Shown here: positions 1 through 9,169 of the stretch, one piece after another
Layout of the letters: the number at the start of each line of letters is the position of its first letter
Numbering within the stretch: the first letter of the stretch is position 1
Assembly (NCBI RefSeq): GCF_900111365.1
Contig: NZ_FOGZ01000004.1
Coordinates: 62,001 to 126,000 of the forward strand
From: Propionibacterium cyclohexanicum
Lineage (GTDB): Bacteria; Actinomycetota; Actinomycetes; Propionibacteriales; Propionibacteriaceae
Direction: 5' to 3'
DNA length: 64,000 nucleotides
Notes under the pieces: generated by a model
Told to the model about the DNA's origin: nothing
What the model saw: only the letters and a program-made list of their open reading frames with translations
The model's database searches: none
Position numbers and translations under genes: made by a program

Positions 1-1208
1 CCGACGGCTTGGGCGATCTCGTACTTCTCCTTCTTCAATCCGTAGGTGCCTGCGATTCCACAGCAGTTCTCGTCGGACTCCACGACCTGGACCCCTGGCA
101 CCAGCTCCATGAGCCGGATGGCGGGCATGCCCATGCCCTGGGCCTTGAGCTGGCAGGGGGCGTGGTAGACGAAGCGGCTGTCTATGCGCCGGAAATCGGT
201 CGGCAACTGCCCGTGGTCGTACAGATCGAGCAGGAACTCGCTCGTCTCGCGCAGCCTGGCGCCGACGTCGAGCACCTGGGGGTCCTCGACGCCCATGATC
301 TCGTGGGCCTCGTGCTTGACCATCCCTGCGCACGAGCCGGAACTCGAGACGATGGTGGGCTCACGGCCTGCCGCAGACAGCTGCTCGCACAGCGCGCGGA
401 TCTTCGCGCGCGCGCCATCGAACAGGCCGTTGGACTGCTCGGCCAGGCCGCAGCAGCCTTGCTTGGGCACGATGACATCGAAGCCGAGGTATTCGAGCAC
501 CTCAATGGTCTTCTTGGAGGTCTCCACCTCGAAGTAGGCACCGGCACAGCCGGTGAAGAAGATCACCGGGCCGCGGGCGGGCTGGTCGGACCGCCGGGGG
601 GTGGGGCCACTCCGATGCTTGAGCCAGCCCTGCACGGTCTGGCGCTGTGCCACCGGCATGGGGGCGTCGCGGTGCACGCCCACCACCTTCTCGACCGCCA
701 CCCGGATCGGCTTGCGGCGAAGCGCCCAGTTCGCCACCGGTGCGATGGGCGTCATGAGCTTGCCCTCAAGGGTGGTCTGGGTGATGAGCCGGTCGCGCAG
801 CGGCATGTGGCCCTGCTTCATGACCGCCCTGGCCATGGAATTGATCTCGGCGACGCGTACCCCTTGAGGGCACGCAAGGGTGCAGATGCCGCAACTGGAG
901 CAGTAGTCCAGGGTATGGTCGACCGACTCGCCGTTGCGGAAACGTTCCGCCTGGGGACCGACGTACTTGGGTCCGCTGAACAGCTCGGTGACGCGGGCCA
1001 CCGGGCACTGCGTCTCGCAGATGGTGCACTTGACGCACTGGTCGAGGGAGACCCGATTGAGCTGCTGAGCCTCGTAACTGTTGGGATTGTGGTTGAGACG
1101 CGGGCTCGCCTTCCTGAGGTGTTCCCACACCGACATATCCGAGCCGTTGCCCGACCAGGCCTGGGTGGGCTGTCGGGTCGACGCATCCAGACGACGGGTT
1201 TCAGTCAT
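1..1208 (-). CDS. glpC: Anaerobic glycerol-3-phosphate dehydrogenase subunit C (GlpC), C-terminus beyond window
   Basis: This is the membrane-associated iron-sulfur subunit that passes electrons from the GlpAB flavoproteins to menaquinone. About 402 residues are visible, starting at an ATG (1208-1206) that overlaps the end of glpB by 8 bp; the frame is open to base 1, so only a short C-terminal tail is missing. Two ferredoxin-type cluster motifs are clear in the first 110 residues (CVKCTICETQCP and CSSCGICTLACP). Two cysteine-rich CCG-type motifs follow, GCCGLA in the middle and NCCGIAGTYG near the visible end, as in GlpC and heterodisulfide-reductase-like proteins. It is the last gene of glpABC. 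The family and partner assignment is secure; menaquinone as acceptor is family knowledge. Confidence 0.93.
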   Translation of the reverse strand, partial: MTETRRLDASTRQPTQAWSGNGSDMSVWEHLRKASPRLNHNPNSYEAQQLNRVSLDQCVKCTICETQCPVARVTELFSGPKYVGPQAERFRNGESVDHTLDYCSSCGICTLACPQGVRVAEINSMARAVMKQGHMPLRDRLITQTTLEGKLMTPIAPVANWALRRKPIRVAVEKVVGVHRDAPMPVAQRQTVQGWLKHRSGPTPRRSDQPARGPVIFFTGCAGAYFEVETSKKTIEVLEYLGFDVIVPKQGCCGLAEQSNGLFDGARAKIRALCEQLSAAGREPTIVSSSGSCAGMVKHEAHEIMGVEDPQVLDVGARLRETSEFLLDLYDHGQLPTDFRRIDSRFVYHAPCQLKAQGMGMPAIRLMELVPGVQVVESDENCCGIAGTYGLKKEKYEIAQAV

Positions 1209-2514
1209 GGTCCTTCTCCTCACAACGAGCGACGATGGCCTCACAGGCCCGCATTGCGCTGGCAAGCGCAATGCCCTCCCCGGACTTCTCATCCCACCGC
1301 TGGGCCCCAGCCAGGATTCCGCCGGCGGCGTGGAGATTTCGATGGACGGGCCCTCCGGTGCGGGGATCGAGCACCACCATGTCGGTGTCGGTGGCAAGCC
1401 CGGCGCGGAACAGCGGCTGTTCGCGGGCCCAGGAGTCGTTGATCAGCTCGCCGCTGGGACGGGCGACGGGCAGATCGAGGATCGGCTCGGACAGCTGCTG
1501 GTAGGAATCGAGGCGCAGGGCGCCGGACTCGAAACCGCCGGGCGCAAGCAGCACCGCGCGGGCGGGAATGTGGGTGTCGTGCCCGCTGGTGGCGACGATG
1601 ACCTCGCTGACCCGGTCCGCCTCGGCCGTGATCCCGGTGAGCGCGCTGCCGGAGATGATCTCCACCCGTTCGGCCCGGGCGATCCGAGTGAGCTTTTCGT
1701 TGATCCGCATCCCCGGCACACCCGGTGGTGGTAGCGGAATCTCGAACAGTGCAGTGCCGAGTTGGGCTCGCAACTCGGGGAAGGCCCGGGCATCCTCGAT
1801 GCCCAGCACGGCGGGCAGGGCCACCGTCTCCCCCGGCTCGACGACCGCGCTGAGCACCCGGGCGAATTCGCTGCGCCGCGCAGGGTCGTCGAGGGCCCGG
1901 GCGATATTGAGGCCCGTGGAGTCGACCTCAGACCCGCGCGCCGGAAAGGACACCTGGGCAGCTCGCGTGCTGAGCCGCCCGCCATCCGGCAGATCGGTGG
2001 CTGCCAAGTTCCCGGCGATGAGCTGCGCCGGGAAGTCCTTCAACTCATCGATGCCGACGACCACAACCCGGCATCCCGCGTGCAGCGCACCGGGCTCAGC
2101 GGGGTCGAGACTGACCAGGCCATCGGCCATGCTCGGCTGGTAGAGGCTGGTCGGACGCAGTGCCCCGATGGCAGTGGGCAGCGCCACATTCGTGTGGACA
2201 TCGCCCACCAGCAGCTGCGGCCCGACGAGCTGTGACAGGAAGCCGACTCCCTCGGTGATCGCCTCGGGCCCGGTCACCGCATAGGGATGACTGGGGCCTC
2301 CTTGCCGCTCCTGTGCTGCCAGGAAATCGGCGAGTTCGTCCAGCGGCCTGGCCACCCTCTCGGGCCGGTAGCCGAGCACGTCGATCGTGCCCTGCCCGAG
2401 CTGGAGGCCCCCGATTCCCTGGTGCACGAGTGTGACCTCAAGGCCCGCCCGGCGCAGCCGGATGGACGCCACTAGCCCAGTCAGTCCTGCTCCCACAACG
2501 ACGACGTCGCGCAT
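1201..2514 (-). CDS. glpB: Anaerobic glycerol-3-phosphate dehydrogenase subunit B (GlpB)
   Basis: GlpB is the second flavoprotein subunit of the anaerobic glycerol-3-phosphate dehydrogenase; the complex oxidises glycerol 3-phosphate to dihydroxyacetone phosphate. The 437-residue product opens with an FAD-binding Rossmann motif (VVGAGLTGLVASIRL, residues about 5-19) and has a typical GlpB C-terminus with the NLHAAGGILAG flavin segment. Its ATG shares a base with the TGA of glpA (TGATG), so translation is probably coupled, and its end overlaps the start of glpC. Length and order match glpABC operons. Confidence 0.93.
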   Translation of the reverse strand: MRDVVVVGAGLTGLVASIRLRRAGLEVTLVHQGIGGLQLGQGTIDVLGYRPERVARPLDELADFLAAQERQGGPSHPYAVTGPEAITEGVGFLSQLVGPQLLVGDVHTNVALPTAIGALRPTSLYQPSMADGLVSLDPAEPGALHAGCRVVVVGIDELKDFPAQLIAGNLAATDLPDGGRLSTRAAQVSFPARGSEVDSTGLNIARALDDPARRSEFARVLSAVVEPGETVALPAVLGIEDARAFPELRAQLGTALFEIPLPPPGVPGMRINEKLTRIARAERVEIISGSALTGITAEADRVSEVIVATSGHDTHIPARAVLLAPGGFESGALRLDSYQQLSEPILDLPVARPSGELINDSWAREQPLFRAGLATDTDMVVLDPRTGGPVHRNLHAAGGILAGAQRWDEKSGEGIALASAMRACEAIVARCEEKDHD

Positions 2515-4157
2515 CAGGCCACCTCCGCCTTCTGCTCGGATCCAGCCGGCTGGCCATCGTGGCGCGGCGCTCCGATCGGGAAGCGCTCGGGAGGATCGGC
2601 CTGTCCGGGCGCGTGGTCAATGTCGAGGGTTCCCCTCGCGATCCACTCGTCGAGCGCATTCTGGCGTACCTGCGCACCGGCCAGGATCGGCCACAGCCCG
2701 ATCCAGCGGTGCTTGAGGAACTCGCGTAGCTCGATGGTGGCGGTCGGCGCGTCGGTCTGGCCCTGCGAGCACAGCAGCCCGGCCGCCCTGGTCGAACAGA
2801 AGCCGCCCTGGCATGGCCCCATCCCGATCCTCAGCCGTCGTCTCAGGTCGTCGAGGGTGGCCAATGGCTCTGCCGCAAGCAGGTCGACGAAGGCGGAGCG
2901 GCTCATCAGCTCGCACTCGCAGACGATCTGATCGCGTTGCCAGGCCTGCTCTCGTTCGGCGAGCCGGTGGGTCACCCGATAAGTGGGACTGCCCACGGCG
3001 GCAGGAACTGCCTCGTCGGCTGTGGTGCATGCTCGTTGTTCACCCATCTGGGCGCACATCTCATCGACGATGCGCTGAGCCATGAGCCGGTAGGTGGTGA
3101 GCTTGCCGCCGCTGATGCTGAACAGCCCGGCCAGCCCGTCACGTTCCCGGTGGTCGATGACGGCCATGCCGCGGCTCATGTGGCGGGTATCGCCGGCCGC
3201 GACGCGGGTGTCCTTGACGAGCGGACGAGCACCTGACCAGGCATGGACGGCGCGGGCTTCGCGGAATCCCGGGACGAGGGCCTCGCCGGCATCCAGCATC
3301 TGCTGGACCTCGGCGCGCGGGATGGCTAGCCGGTCCGGGTCGGGCGCCTTGACATCGGTAGTACCAATTATCGAGACAGTGTGCACTGGAACGAGGATGT
3401 CCCCGTCGGCCGGGCGGATACACCGGTTGACAACGGTATTGACCAGCCTGTGGTTCATCGCGATCATGATCCCCCGGCCGGGCACCACCTGAACGTCGTG
3501 GCAGCCCGCCATGGCCGCCACCTGCCCGGCCCAGGCCCCGGCCGCGTTGATGACGAAACGGCAGTCGATCGACAGTTCCCGGTCGTTCTTCACGTCGTGG
3601 CAGCTCACGCCGACCACCCGACCATTTTCGCGATGAATCCGAGTGAGGCGGTGGTAGCTCAGAATCGTGGCGCCGTGCTCCCTGGCCGACTCGGCCGCCC
3701 CCCAGACCATCTGCCAGCCGTCGACAGTGCCGTCGAAGACGGCGAATGCGCGTTTGATACCCGGATTGAGCCTCGGTTCGCGCGCCAGCGCCTGGGAGAC
3801 CGAGATCTCCTCGGCCGGGACCGTGGCGGCGTGGGCCGCCGCGAGAAAGCCGTCGGCGTAGTCCTCGGAATCCTCCGGTGTCACGACGAACAGCCCTCCG
3901 GTCTGCTCGACCGCATCGGCGTGGATGCGTGTCACGATGGCGTTCTCCTGGGCGCATTCACGCGCCGATTCCGGATCGGAGACCACATAACGGCCCCCGG
4001 AGTGCAGCAGGCCGTGATACCGGCCCGTTGTGCCCTGGGCGAGGTCAGCACGCTCTAGCAGGACGACATCCAGCCCTCGCATTGCCGCATCCCTGGCCAC
4101 CCCGACCCCGGTGGCGCCGCCGCCGACGACGACGACATCCACTGAAAAGTCCGCCAT
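2514..4157 (-). CDS. glpA: Anaerobic glycerol-3-phosphate dehydrogenase subunit A (GlpA)
   Basis: GlpA is the catalytic FAD subunit, oxidising sn-glycerol 3-phosphate to dihydroxyacetone phosphate. I chose the start MADFSV (ATG 4157-4155) because AGGGGG lies just upstream; an in-frame ATG six codons earlier (4175) lacks such a site. The protein is 547 residues: an N-terminal GGGATGVG dinucleotide-binding motif, the HSGGRYVV segment of GlpA/GlpD dehydrogenases, and a C-terminal BFD-like [2Fe-2S] domain with CECEL and GPCQGGFC cysteines, which separates GlpA from aerobic GlpD. It is the first gene of glpABC and diverges from a patatin-like gene across about 200 bp. No glycerol kinase or facilitator is in the window, so the substrate source (glycerol or lipid-derived) cannot be judged here. 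Confidence 0.94.
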   Translation of the reverse strand: MADFSVDVVVVGGGATGVGVARDAAMRGLDVVLLERADLAQGTTGRYHGLLHSGGRYVVSDPESARECAQENAIVTRIHADAVEQTGGLFVVTPEDSEDYADGFLAAAHAATVPAEEISVSQALAREPRLNPGIKRAFAVFDGTVDGWQMVWGAAESAREHGATILSYHRLTRIHRENGRVVGVSCHDVKNDRELSIDCRFVINAAGAWAGQVAAMAGCHDVQVVPGRGIMIAMNHRLVNTVVNRCIRPADGDILVPVHTVSIIGTTDVKAPDPDRLAIPRAEVQQMLDAGEALVPGFREARAVHAWSGARPLVKDTRVAAGDTRHMSRGMAVIDHRERDGLAGLFSISGGKLTTYRLMAQRIVDEMCAQMGEQRACTTADEAVPAAVGSPTYRVTHRLAEREQAWQRDQIVCECELMSRSAFVDLLAAEPLATLDDLRRRLRIGMGPCQGGFCSTRAAGLLCSQGQTDAPTATIELREFLKHRWIGLWPILAGAQVRQNALDEWIARGTLDIDHAPGQADPPERFPIGAPRHDGQPAGSEQKAEVA

Positions 4158-4360
4158 TGTTACCCCCTGGTACATTCGCCGCCTCGGTGCGGCGCTGGCT
4201 GGCTCCTACGCTAGACGTCCACCGCGGCGCCGTCGCGCCGCACGCACAGATGTGCACGAGCCGATGGGCTCCCGCACACGGATGACGCCATGGCCTCGTC
4301 CGGTTCCATCGGCTCGGTCCTGTTCCCCGATGCGCGCTCGGTTGCGCGACACTGGGGGCC

Positions 4361-5287
4361 ATGGATCCGCTGCCCCATGAGCTGTACAGCAATGTCACCG
4401 ATACTGCTCTCATCTTCGAGGGCGGCGGGATGCGCGCCAGCTATACGAGTGCCCTGGTCTGCGCGATGCTCCGTACACAGATCCATGTGAACTGGGTGGC
4501 CGGCATCTCGGCGGGGTCGAGCAACACAGTGAACTATGTCTCCCGCGACATTCACCGCGCGGCCGTCAGTTTCGTGGACTTCGCCGCGGACCCGAGGTTC
4601 GGTGGACCGGTGAGCATGCTGCGGGGCCACGGCTGGTTCAACGCGGAGTACATCTACGAACAGAGCTATCTGCCCGGGCAGGTATTGCCCTTCGACTACG
4701 CGACCTATTCCGCCAATCCCGCTGCGACTCATATCGGTGCATTCCGTGCCGATACCGGTGAGGAGCAGTGGTTCACCAGGCGTGACGCAGCGAGCGCAGC
4801 AGCTCTGGTACGGCAGGTCAGGGCCTCCTCGACGATGCCGGGGCTCATGCCGATGGTCACCATCAACGGCATCGACTACGTCGATGGGGCGCTCGGCCCG
4901 GGAGCCGGTATCGCACTGCCCCGTGCGCAGGAGGCCGGATTCACGAAATTCCTGGTGGTGCTCACCCGGCCCCGCGACTACCGCAAACCCCCCATGAGGG
5001 CCTCGCAGCTGCGTTTCCTCTCCCGCCTGTTTCGTCGTCATCCTGCCATCACCGAAGCCTTGGCCACCAGACCTGCCCGCTACAACCGGATACGCGAGGA
5101 ATTGTTCGATCTCGAATCCGGTGGACAGGCCTATCTCTTCGTGCCGCACACGATGCAGGTCGCCAGCACCGAGAGACGGCTGGCGGCGCTGCGTGCCAGT
5201 TTCGCGGCGGGGAAGGCCCAGGCCCACCAGGAGCTGGCGGGAATAGCCCAGTTCCTGGGCGTGGACTCCTTCGCGCAATTCCGATGA
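4361..5287 (+). CDS. Patatin-like phospholipase family protein
   Basis: Predicted serine acyl hydrolase of the patatin family (308 residues). The oxyanion-hole glycine loop EGGGMRASY (residues 20-28), the nucleophile elbow GISAG (Ser50) and the catalytic aspartate in VDGA (Asp175) are all present, so the Ser-Asp dyad is intact. No signal peptide or membrane segment is apparent, so it is probably cytoplasmic. It resembles the short bacterial YjjU/RssA-like branch. The natural substrate (phospholipid, acylglycerol or other ester) cannot be told from sequence. Divergence from glpABC makes a lipid/glycerophosphate link tempting, but that is inference from position only. Confidence 0.85.
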   Translation: MDPLPHELYSNVTDTALIFEGGGMRASYTSALVCAMLRTQIHVNWVAGISAGSSNTVNYVSRDIHRAAVSFVDFAADPRFGGPVSMLRGHGWFNAEYIYEQSYLPGQVLPFDYATYSANPAATHIGAFRADTGEEQWFTRRDAASAAALVRQVRASSTMPGLMPMVTINGIDYVDGALGPGAGIALPRAQEAGFTKFLVVLTRPRDYRKPPMRASQLRFLSRLFRRHPAITEALATRPARYNRIREELFDLESGGQAYLFVPHTMQVASTERRLAALRASFAAGKAQAHQELAGIAQFLGVDSFAQFR

Positions 5288-5424
5288 CCTGCACCACCGA
5301 TGGCCCACGGGAACTGGGCAATAACCGAGGCGGTAAGGCGCCAGTACGGCCGCACGGCACTATAGCGCCACCCCAGCAACTCGACGAGAATGCCATCGTC
5401 AGGTGCACGTGCACGCAAACAGGA

Positions 5425-5463
5425 GTGACGGCGCCCCCAGCTCAAGGCTGTTGGCACCGTCAC
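5425..5463. terminator. Inverted repeat between convergent patatin gene and nrdJ
   Basis: GTGACGG (5425-5431) pairs with CCGTCAC (5457-5463), extended by GCC/GGC after one mismatch. It lies 137 bp beyond the patatin stop and 33 bp beyond the nrdJ stop, so it could end transcription from both sides. There is no T-run, which is common for GC-rich actinobacterial terminators. The rest of 5288-5495 shows no gene. Confidence 0.4.
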
Positions 5464-5495
5464 CCCCGATGGGCACTGCCCGCAGGCAGCTCGGA

Positions 5496-8375
5496 TCAGC
5501 TGCAGCCGCTGGTGGACCCGCATCCTTCGCAGATATAGCACGAGCCGCTGGGGCGCATCTTGGTGCCGCAGGTCATGCACAACGGCGCATCGAAGGACTC
5601 ACCAGTCAGCTGCTCCATCACCTCGGTCGTCGTGTGCGGGGCATGAAGCGGGGCCTGGCTGATGGCGTCCACATCGATGAGGCTGGGCTGGCGAGGTCCG
5701 GGCCCGTCAACCTTGATGTCGTCGGCCGCATCGTTCTTCAGTGCCTCGCTCTCGATCATCGCCGCCTCGTCCTCCTCTGAGAGGTACGAGCCGGTCTCCA
5801 CATAGTGGGTGCGCTCGTCGGCGGTGTAGATGCCCAGTTCGGCGCGCTCGTCGAAATCGAGATGGTCGAGCGCCAGGCGGCGGAAAACGTAATCGAGGAT
5901 CGACTGGGCAATGCGGATGTCCGGATCGTCGGTCAGCCCGGCGGGCTCGAACTTCAGATTGGTGAACTTCTGCACGAAGCTCTCCAGCGGAACACCGTAC
6001 TGCAGGCCGATCGACACGGCGATGGAGAAGGCGTCCATCACTCCAGCGAGCGTAGATCCCTGCTTGCCCAGCTTGAGGAAGATCTCGCCGAGCTTGCCGG
6101 AATCGTAGGAGCCCGTGGTCATGTAGCCCTCGGCGCCGGCCACCGAGAAGCTCGTCGTCCGGGCGGCACGGCTCTTGGGGAGCCTGCGGCGACGGGGCCG
6201 GTACTCGACGCGCACCTGCGGCTTGGCCTGCCCCGACTCGGACGTGGCGTTGTCGTCCTTGCCCTCCGAACCCGAGCTCAGCGGCTGTCCGACCTTGCAG
6301 TTGTCACGGTAGACGGCCACGGCCTTGAGCCCGAGCTTCCAGCCCTGCATGTAGACATCGGCGATGTCCTCGACACTCGCCTCGGACGGGAGATTGACGG
6401 TCTTGGAGATGGCGCCCGACAGGAAGGGCTGGACGGCAGCCATCATCCGGACATGGCCCATGGCCGGGATGGCGCGAACACCCATGGCGGTGTCGAAGAC
6501 CTCGTAGTGCTCGGGACGCAGCCCCGGGGCATCCACGACATTGCCGTTCTGCGCGATATAGGCCACCACTGCTTCGGCGGTGTCCTTGTCATAGCCAAGA
6601 TTCTTCAGGGCCCGCGAGACGGTGTGGTTGACGATCTGCATCGAGCCGCCACCGACGAGCTTCTTGAACTTGACGAGCGAGAAGTCCGGCTCGATACCCG
6701 TCGTGTCGCAGTCCATCATGAAGCCGATCGTGCCGGTGGGGGCAAGGACCGAGGCCTGCGCATTGCGGAAGCCATTCTTTCGCCCTGCGGAGACCGCCTC
6801 GCTCCACTGGACGGCGGCCGCACTGTGCACCTGCCGGTCGACCTCGCTGATGGTCTCGACCTCGTCATTGGCCGCCTGGTGCTTGAGAATCACCTGCTGA
6901 TGGGCCTCGGCATTGGGCGCGTAGCCGCTGTAGGGGCCGACGACCCCGGCGAGCTCCGCGCTGCGCCGGTAGGCGGTGGCAGTCATGAGCGAGGTGATCG
7001 CGGCAGCGAGCACACGTCCACCGTCGGAGTCATAGCCCTTGCCGAGTGCCATGAGCAGAGCGCCCAAATTGGCGTATCCGATACCAAGCTGGCGATAATC
7101 GCGGGTCGTCCGGCCGATCGCTTCGGTGGGGAAATCCGCGAAGCAGATCGAGATGTCCATGGCAGTGATGATGAGTTCGACGGCCTTGACGAAACGCTCC
7201 GTATCGAAGGTGTCGTCCTCGCGCAGGAACTTGAGGAGGTTCAGGCTCGCCAGATTGCACGAGCTGTTGTCCAGGCTCATGTACTCACTGCAGGGGTTCG
7301 ATGCCATGATCCGGCCGGACGCCGGAGTGGTGTGCCACGAGTTGATCGTGTCGTCGTACTGGATTCCCGGATCGGCACATTCCCAGGCGGCACGTGCCAT
7401 CTTGTCGAACAACGTGCGGGCATCGACGGTTTCGACGACCTCCCCGGTGGTCCGGGCATGCAGATCGAAGCTCTCCCCCATCTCCACGGCGCGCATGAAG
7501 GCATCGGAGACCCGCACTGAGTTGTTCGCGTTCTGATACTGCACCGAGGTGATGTCGCGCCCGCCGAGGTCCATGTCGAAGCCGGCGTCGCGCAGCGCGC
7601 GGATCTTATCCTCCTCGCGCGCCTTGGTCTCGATGAACTCCTCGATATCGGGATGGTCGACGTCGAGGACCACCATCTTCGCGGCGCGGCGGGTGGCACC
7701 ACCGGACTTGATGGTGCCGGCCGAGGCATCGGCGCCCCGCATGAAACTCACCGGGCCGGAGGCAGTGCCGCCGCTGGAGCGCAGCAACTCCTTCGAGGAA
7801 CGGATCCGGGAGAGGTTGATGCCGGCACCCGAGCCGCCCTTGAAGATCATCCCCTCTTCCTTGTACCAGTTGAGGATCGACTCCATCGAGTCATCCACCG
7901 ACAGGATGAAACAGGCACTCACCTGCTGGGGGCTCGCGGTGCCGACATTGAACCAGACTGGCGAGTTGAAGCTGAAGTACTGGTGGACGAGCATCCAGGT
8001 GAGCTCTGCCCCGAAGATCTCGGCGTCCGGCTTGCCGGCGAAGTAGCCGTTGTCCAGGCCGGCCTTGACATAGGTCGACACCACCCGGTCGATGAGCTGC
8101 TTGAGGCTGCTCTCGCGCTTGTCGGTGCCCGCTGCGCCACGGAAGTACTTGGTGGTGACGATCGTCGAGGCGTTGACGCTCCAGAAGTCGGGGAACTCCA
8201 CGTTCTTCTGCTCGAAGACCACCTCGCCGGTCTTCCAATTGGTCTGCACCACATCGCGGCGCTCCCAGGTGACCTCGTCATAGGGATGCACACCGGGCGT
8301 GGTGAAGACGCGCTGCACGGCGAGCCCGCTCGGTTTCCTGCTCGCTCGACGGGTCTCAGTCGTCGTCTGTGTCAT
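5496..8375 (-). CDS. nrdJ: Adenosylcobalamin-dependent class II ribonucleoside-diphosphate reductase
   Basis: Reduces ribonucleotides to deoxyribonucleotides using adenosylcobalamin to generate the thiyl radical, so it works with or without oxygen. The open frame runs upstream to 8825, but the real start is MTQTTTETRR (ATG 8375) after an AGAGAGG ribosome site; this gives 959 residues, normal for NrdJ. Visible hallmarks are the N-terminal substrate-site cysteine region (SACFILSVDDS), the radical-site segment NPCSEYMSLDNSSCNL, APTGTIGFMMDCDTTG, and a C-terminal Zn-ribbon-like cysteine cluster (CMTCGTK...CYICEGCG) typical of long class II enzymes. It follows nrdR by 145 bp and probably shares its NrdR-controlled promoter. 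Need for B12 fits a cobalamin-making propionibacterium. Confidence 0.96.
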   Translation of the reverse strand: MTQTTTETRRASRKPSGLAVQRVFTTPGVHPYDEVTWERRDVVQTNWKTGEVVFEQKNVEFPDFWSVNASTIVTTKYFRGAAGTDKRESSLKQLIDRVVSTYVKAGLDNGYFAGKPDAEIFGAELTWMLVHQYFSFNSPVWFNVGTASPQQVSACFILSVDDSMESILNWYKEEGMIFKGGSGAGINLSRIRSSKELLRSSGGTASGPVSFMRGADASAGTIKSGGATRRAAKMVVLDVDHPDIEEFIETKAREEDKIRALRDAGFDMDLGGRDITSVQYQNANNSVRVSDAFMRAVEMGESFDLHARTTGEVVETVDARTLFDKMARAAWECADPGIQYDDTINSWHTTPASGRIMASNPCSEYMSLDNSSCNLASLNLLKFLREDDTFDTERFVKAVELIITAMDISICFADFPTEAIGRTTRDYRQLGIGYANLGALLMALGKGYDSDGGRVLAAAITSLMTATAYRRSAELAGVVGPYSGYAPNAEAHQQVILKHQAANDEVETISEVDRQVHSAAAVQWSEAVSAGRKNGFRNAQASVLAPTGTIGFMMDCDTTGIEPDFSLVKFKKLVGGGSMQIVNHTVSRALKNLGYDKDTAEAVVAYIAQNGNVVDAPGLRPEHYEVFDTAMGVRAIPAMGHVRMMAAVQPFLSGAISKTVNLPSEASVEDIADVYMQGWKLGLKAVAVYRDNCKVGQPLSSGSEGKDDNATSESGQAKPQVRVEYRPRRRRLPKSRAARTTSFSVAGAEGYMTTGSYDSGKLGEIFLKLGKQGSTLAGVMDAFSIAVSIGLQYGVPLESFVQKFTNLKFEPAGLTDDPDIRIAQSILDYVFRRLALDHLDFDERAELGIYTADERTHYVETGSYLSEEDEAAMIESEALKNDAADDIKVDGPGPRQPSLIDVDAISQAPLHAPHTTTEVMEQLTGESFDAPLCMTCGTKMRPSGSCYICEGCGSTSGCS

Positions 8376-8520
8376 CGTGACCTCTCTATGTGCTGCTGTC
8401 CGGCGATCGCCGGTGGCTTTGGTGCGGAAATGATCGATGGATGTGGCGTCCGGTGTCGGCGCACGACGCCGAGGGCGCAATGGTGGGCGGCCCCTCGACC
8501 TCAGGGGACGCCACCGTGGA

Positions 8521-9015
8521 TCAGGGCGTGCCGGGCGTGGTGGACGAGGCGGACTCGTGCTCGGGGATGATCCCGTCCGAGCGAAGCCGGGCAATCTCGT
8601 CGACGAAATCGTCGACTGACTGGAAGTGCTGGTAGACGCTCGCGAAACGCAGATAGGCGACCGGGTCGAGCTGGCTGAGCGGCTTGAGGATCGCGATGCC
8701 CACCGACTCGGTAGGAACCTCCGCGACACCGCTGGCCCGCAGGCTGTCCTCGACGGTCTGGCCAAGCCGGGCCAGCTGGGCCTCGCTGACAGGGCGCCCC
8801 TTGCACGCCTTGCGAACCCCGGCAATCACCTTGTCCCGGCTGAACGGTTCGACCACTCCGGACTTCTTCACGACGACCAGCTGCATCTGCTCGATGGTCG
8901 TGAAGCGGCGCTCGCACTGGGGACACTGGCGACGCCGGCGAATGCTCGCGCCATCCTCGGCCACCCGCGAATCGAGCACCTTCGAGTCGCTGTAATGACA
9001 GTAGGGGCAGTGCAT
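8521..9015 (-). CDS. nrdR: Transcriptional repressor NrdR
   Basis: NrdR represses ribonucleotide reductase genes in response to dATP/ATP. The frame is open to 9075, but the conserved family start [17 protein letters not shown] fixes the ATG at 9015, with GAGGAG upstream; length 164 residues. It has the four-cysteine zinc ribbon (CPYC...CPQCERRF) in the first 34 residues, then the ATP-cone domain ([16 protein letters not shown] onward). It is upstream of nrdJ in the same orientation, and two NrdR-box-like sites lie about 110-155 bp upstream of its start, so autoregulation together with nrdJ is expected. Confidence 0.95.
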   Translation of the reverse strand: MHCPYCHYSDSKVLDSRVAEDGASIRRRRQCPQCERRFTTIEQMQLVVVKKSGVVEPFSRDKVIAGVRKACKGRPVSEAQLARLGQTVEDSLRASGVAEVPTESVGIAILKPLSQLDPVAYLRFASVYQHFQSVDDFVDEIARLRSDGIIPEHESASSTTPGTP

Positions 9016-9085
9016 GCCGATCAGCTCCTCACCCGGGACGAATACCCAGCCGAAACGCACAGCCCCTGGGGACAACTCGGCTGTG

Positions 9086-9105
9086 CTGTGGATAGCTGTG
9101 GATGC
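9086..9105. promoter_or_regulatory. DnaA-box-like tandem repeat upstream of nrdRJ
   Basis: CTGTGGATAG is followed directly by CTGTGGATGC, a 10-bp (one helical turn) tandem repeat. Read on the minus strand the units contain CTATCCACA and GCATCCACA, one and two mismatches from the DnaA box TTATCCACA. They lie 70-90 bp upstream of the nrdR start. DnaA control of RNR genes is known in E. coli; here it is only a sequence resemblance. Confidence 0.35.
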
Positions 9106-9121
9106 ACGCCACTACGGATAA

Positions 9122-9137
9122 GCACAACTTGTGGGTT
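9122..9137. promoter_or_regulatory. Candidate NrdR box 2 (degenerate)
   Basis: GCACAACTTGTGGGTT aligns with the stronger site at 9154-9169 in 10 of 16 positions, and its centre is exactly 32 bp away. NrdR sites typically occur as tandem boxes about three helical turns apart. An 11-bp inverted repeat, CACAAcTTGTG, is inside it (9123-9133). A further small inverted repeat, GGGTT/AACCC (9133-9147), lies between the two boxes. Confidence 0.5.
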
Positions 9138-9153
9138 TCCCGAACCCGTGCAA

Positions 9154-9169
9154 CCACTACATGTAGTAA
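9154..9169. promoter_or_regulatory. Candidate NrdR box 1
   Basis: CCACTACATGTAGTAA contains the perfect 12-bp palindrome ACTACATGTAGT (9156-9167), close to the published NrdR box form ACACtAtATaTaGTGT. It lies about 140 bp upstream of nrdR on the same intergenic segment as box 2. The rest of 9016-9337 contains no gene that I can support. Confidence 0.62.

Noticed and set aside
4158-4360. Specific glp regulator site or promoter between glpA and the patatin gene
   Set aside because: Several short dyads (for example GAGCC/GGCTC near 4258) occur, but none is convincing enough to call as an operator.
5805-7520. 571-codon plus-strand open frame inside nrdJ
   Set aside because: Mirror of the NrdJ reading frame with no family match or start signal.
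8376-8825. 150-residue N-terminal extension of NrdJ
   Set aside because: It would overlap nrdR and is composed of out-of-frame nrdR sequence; the family start and ribosome site are at 8375.
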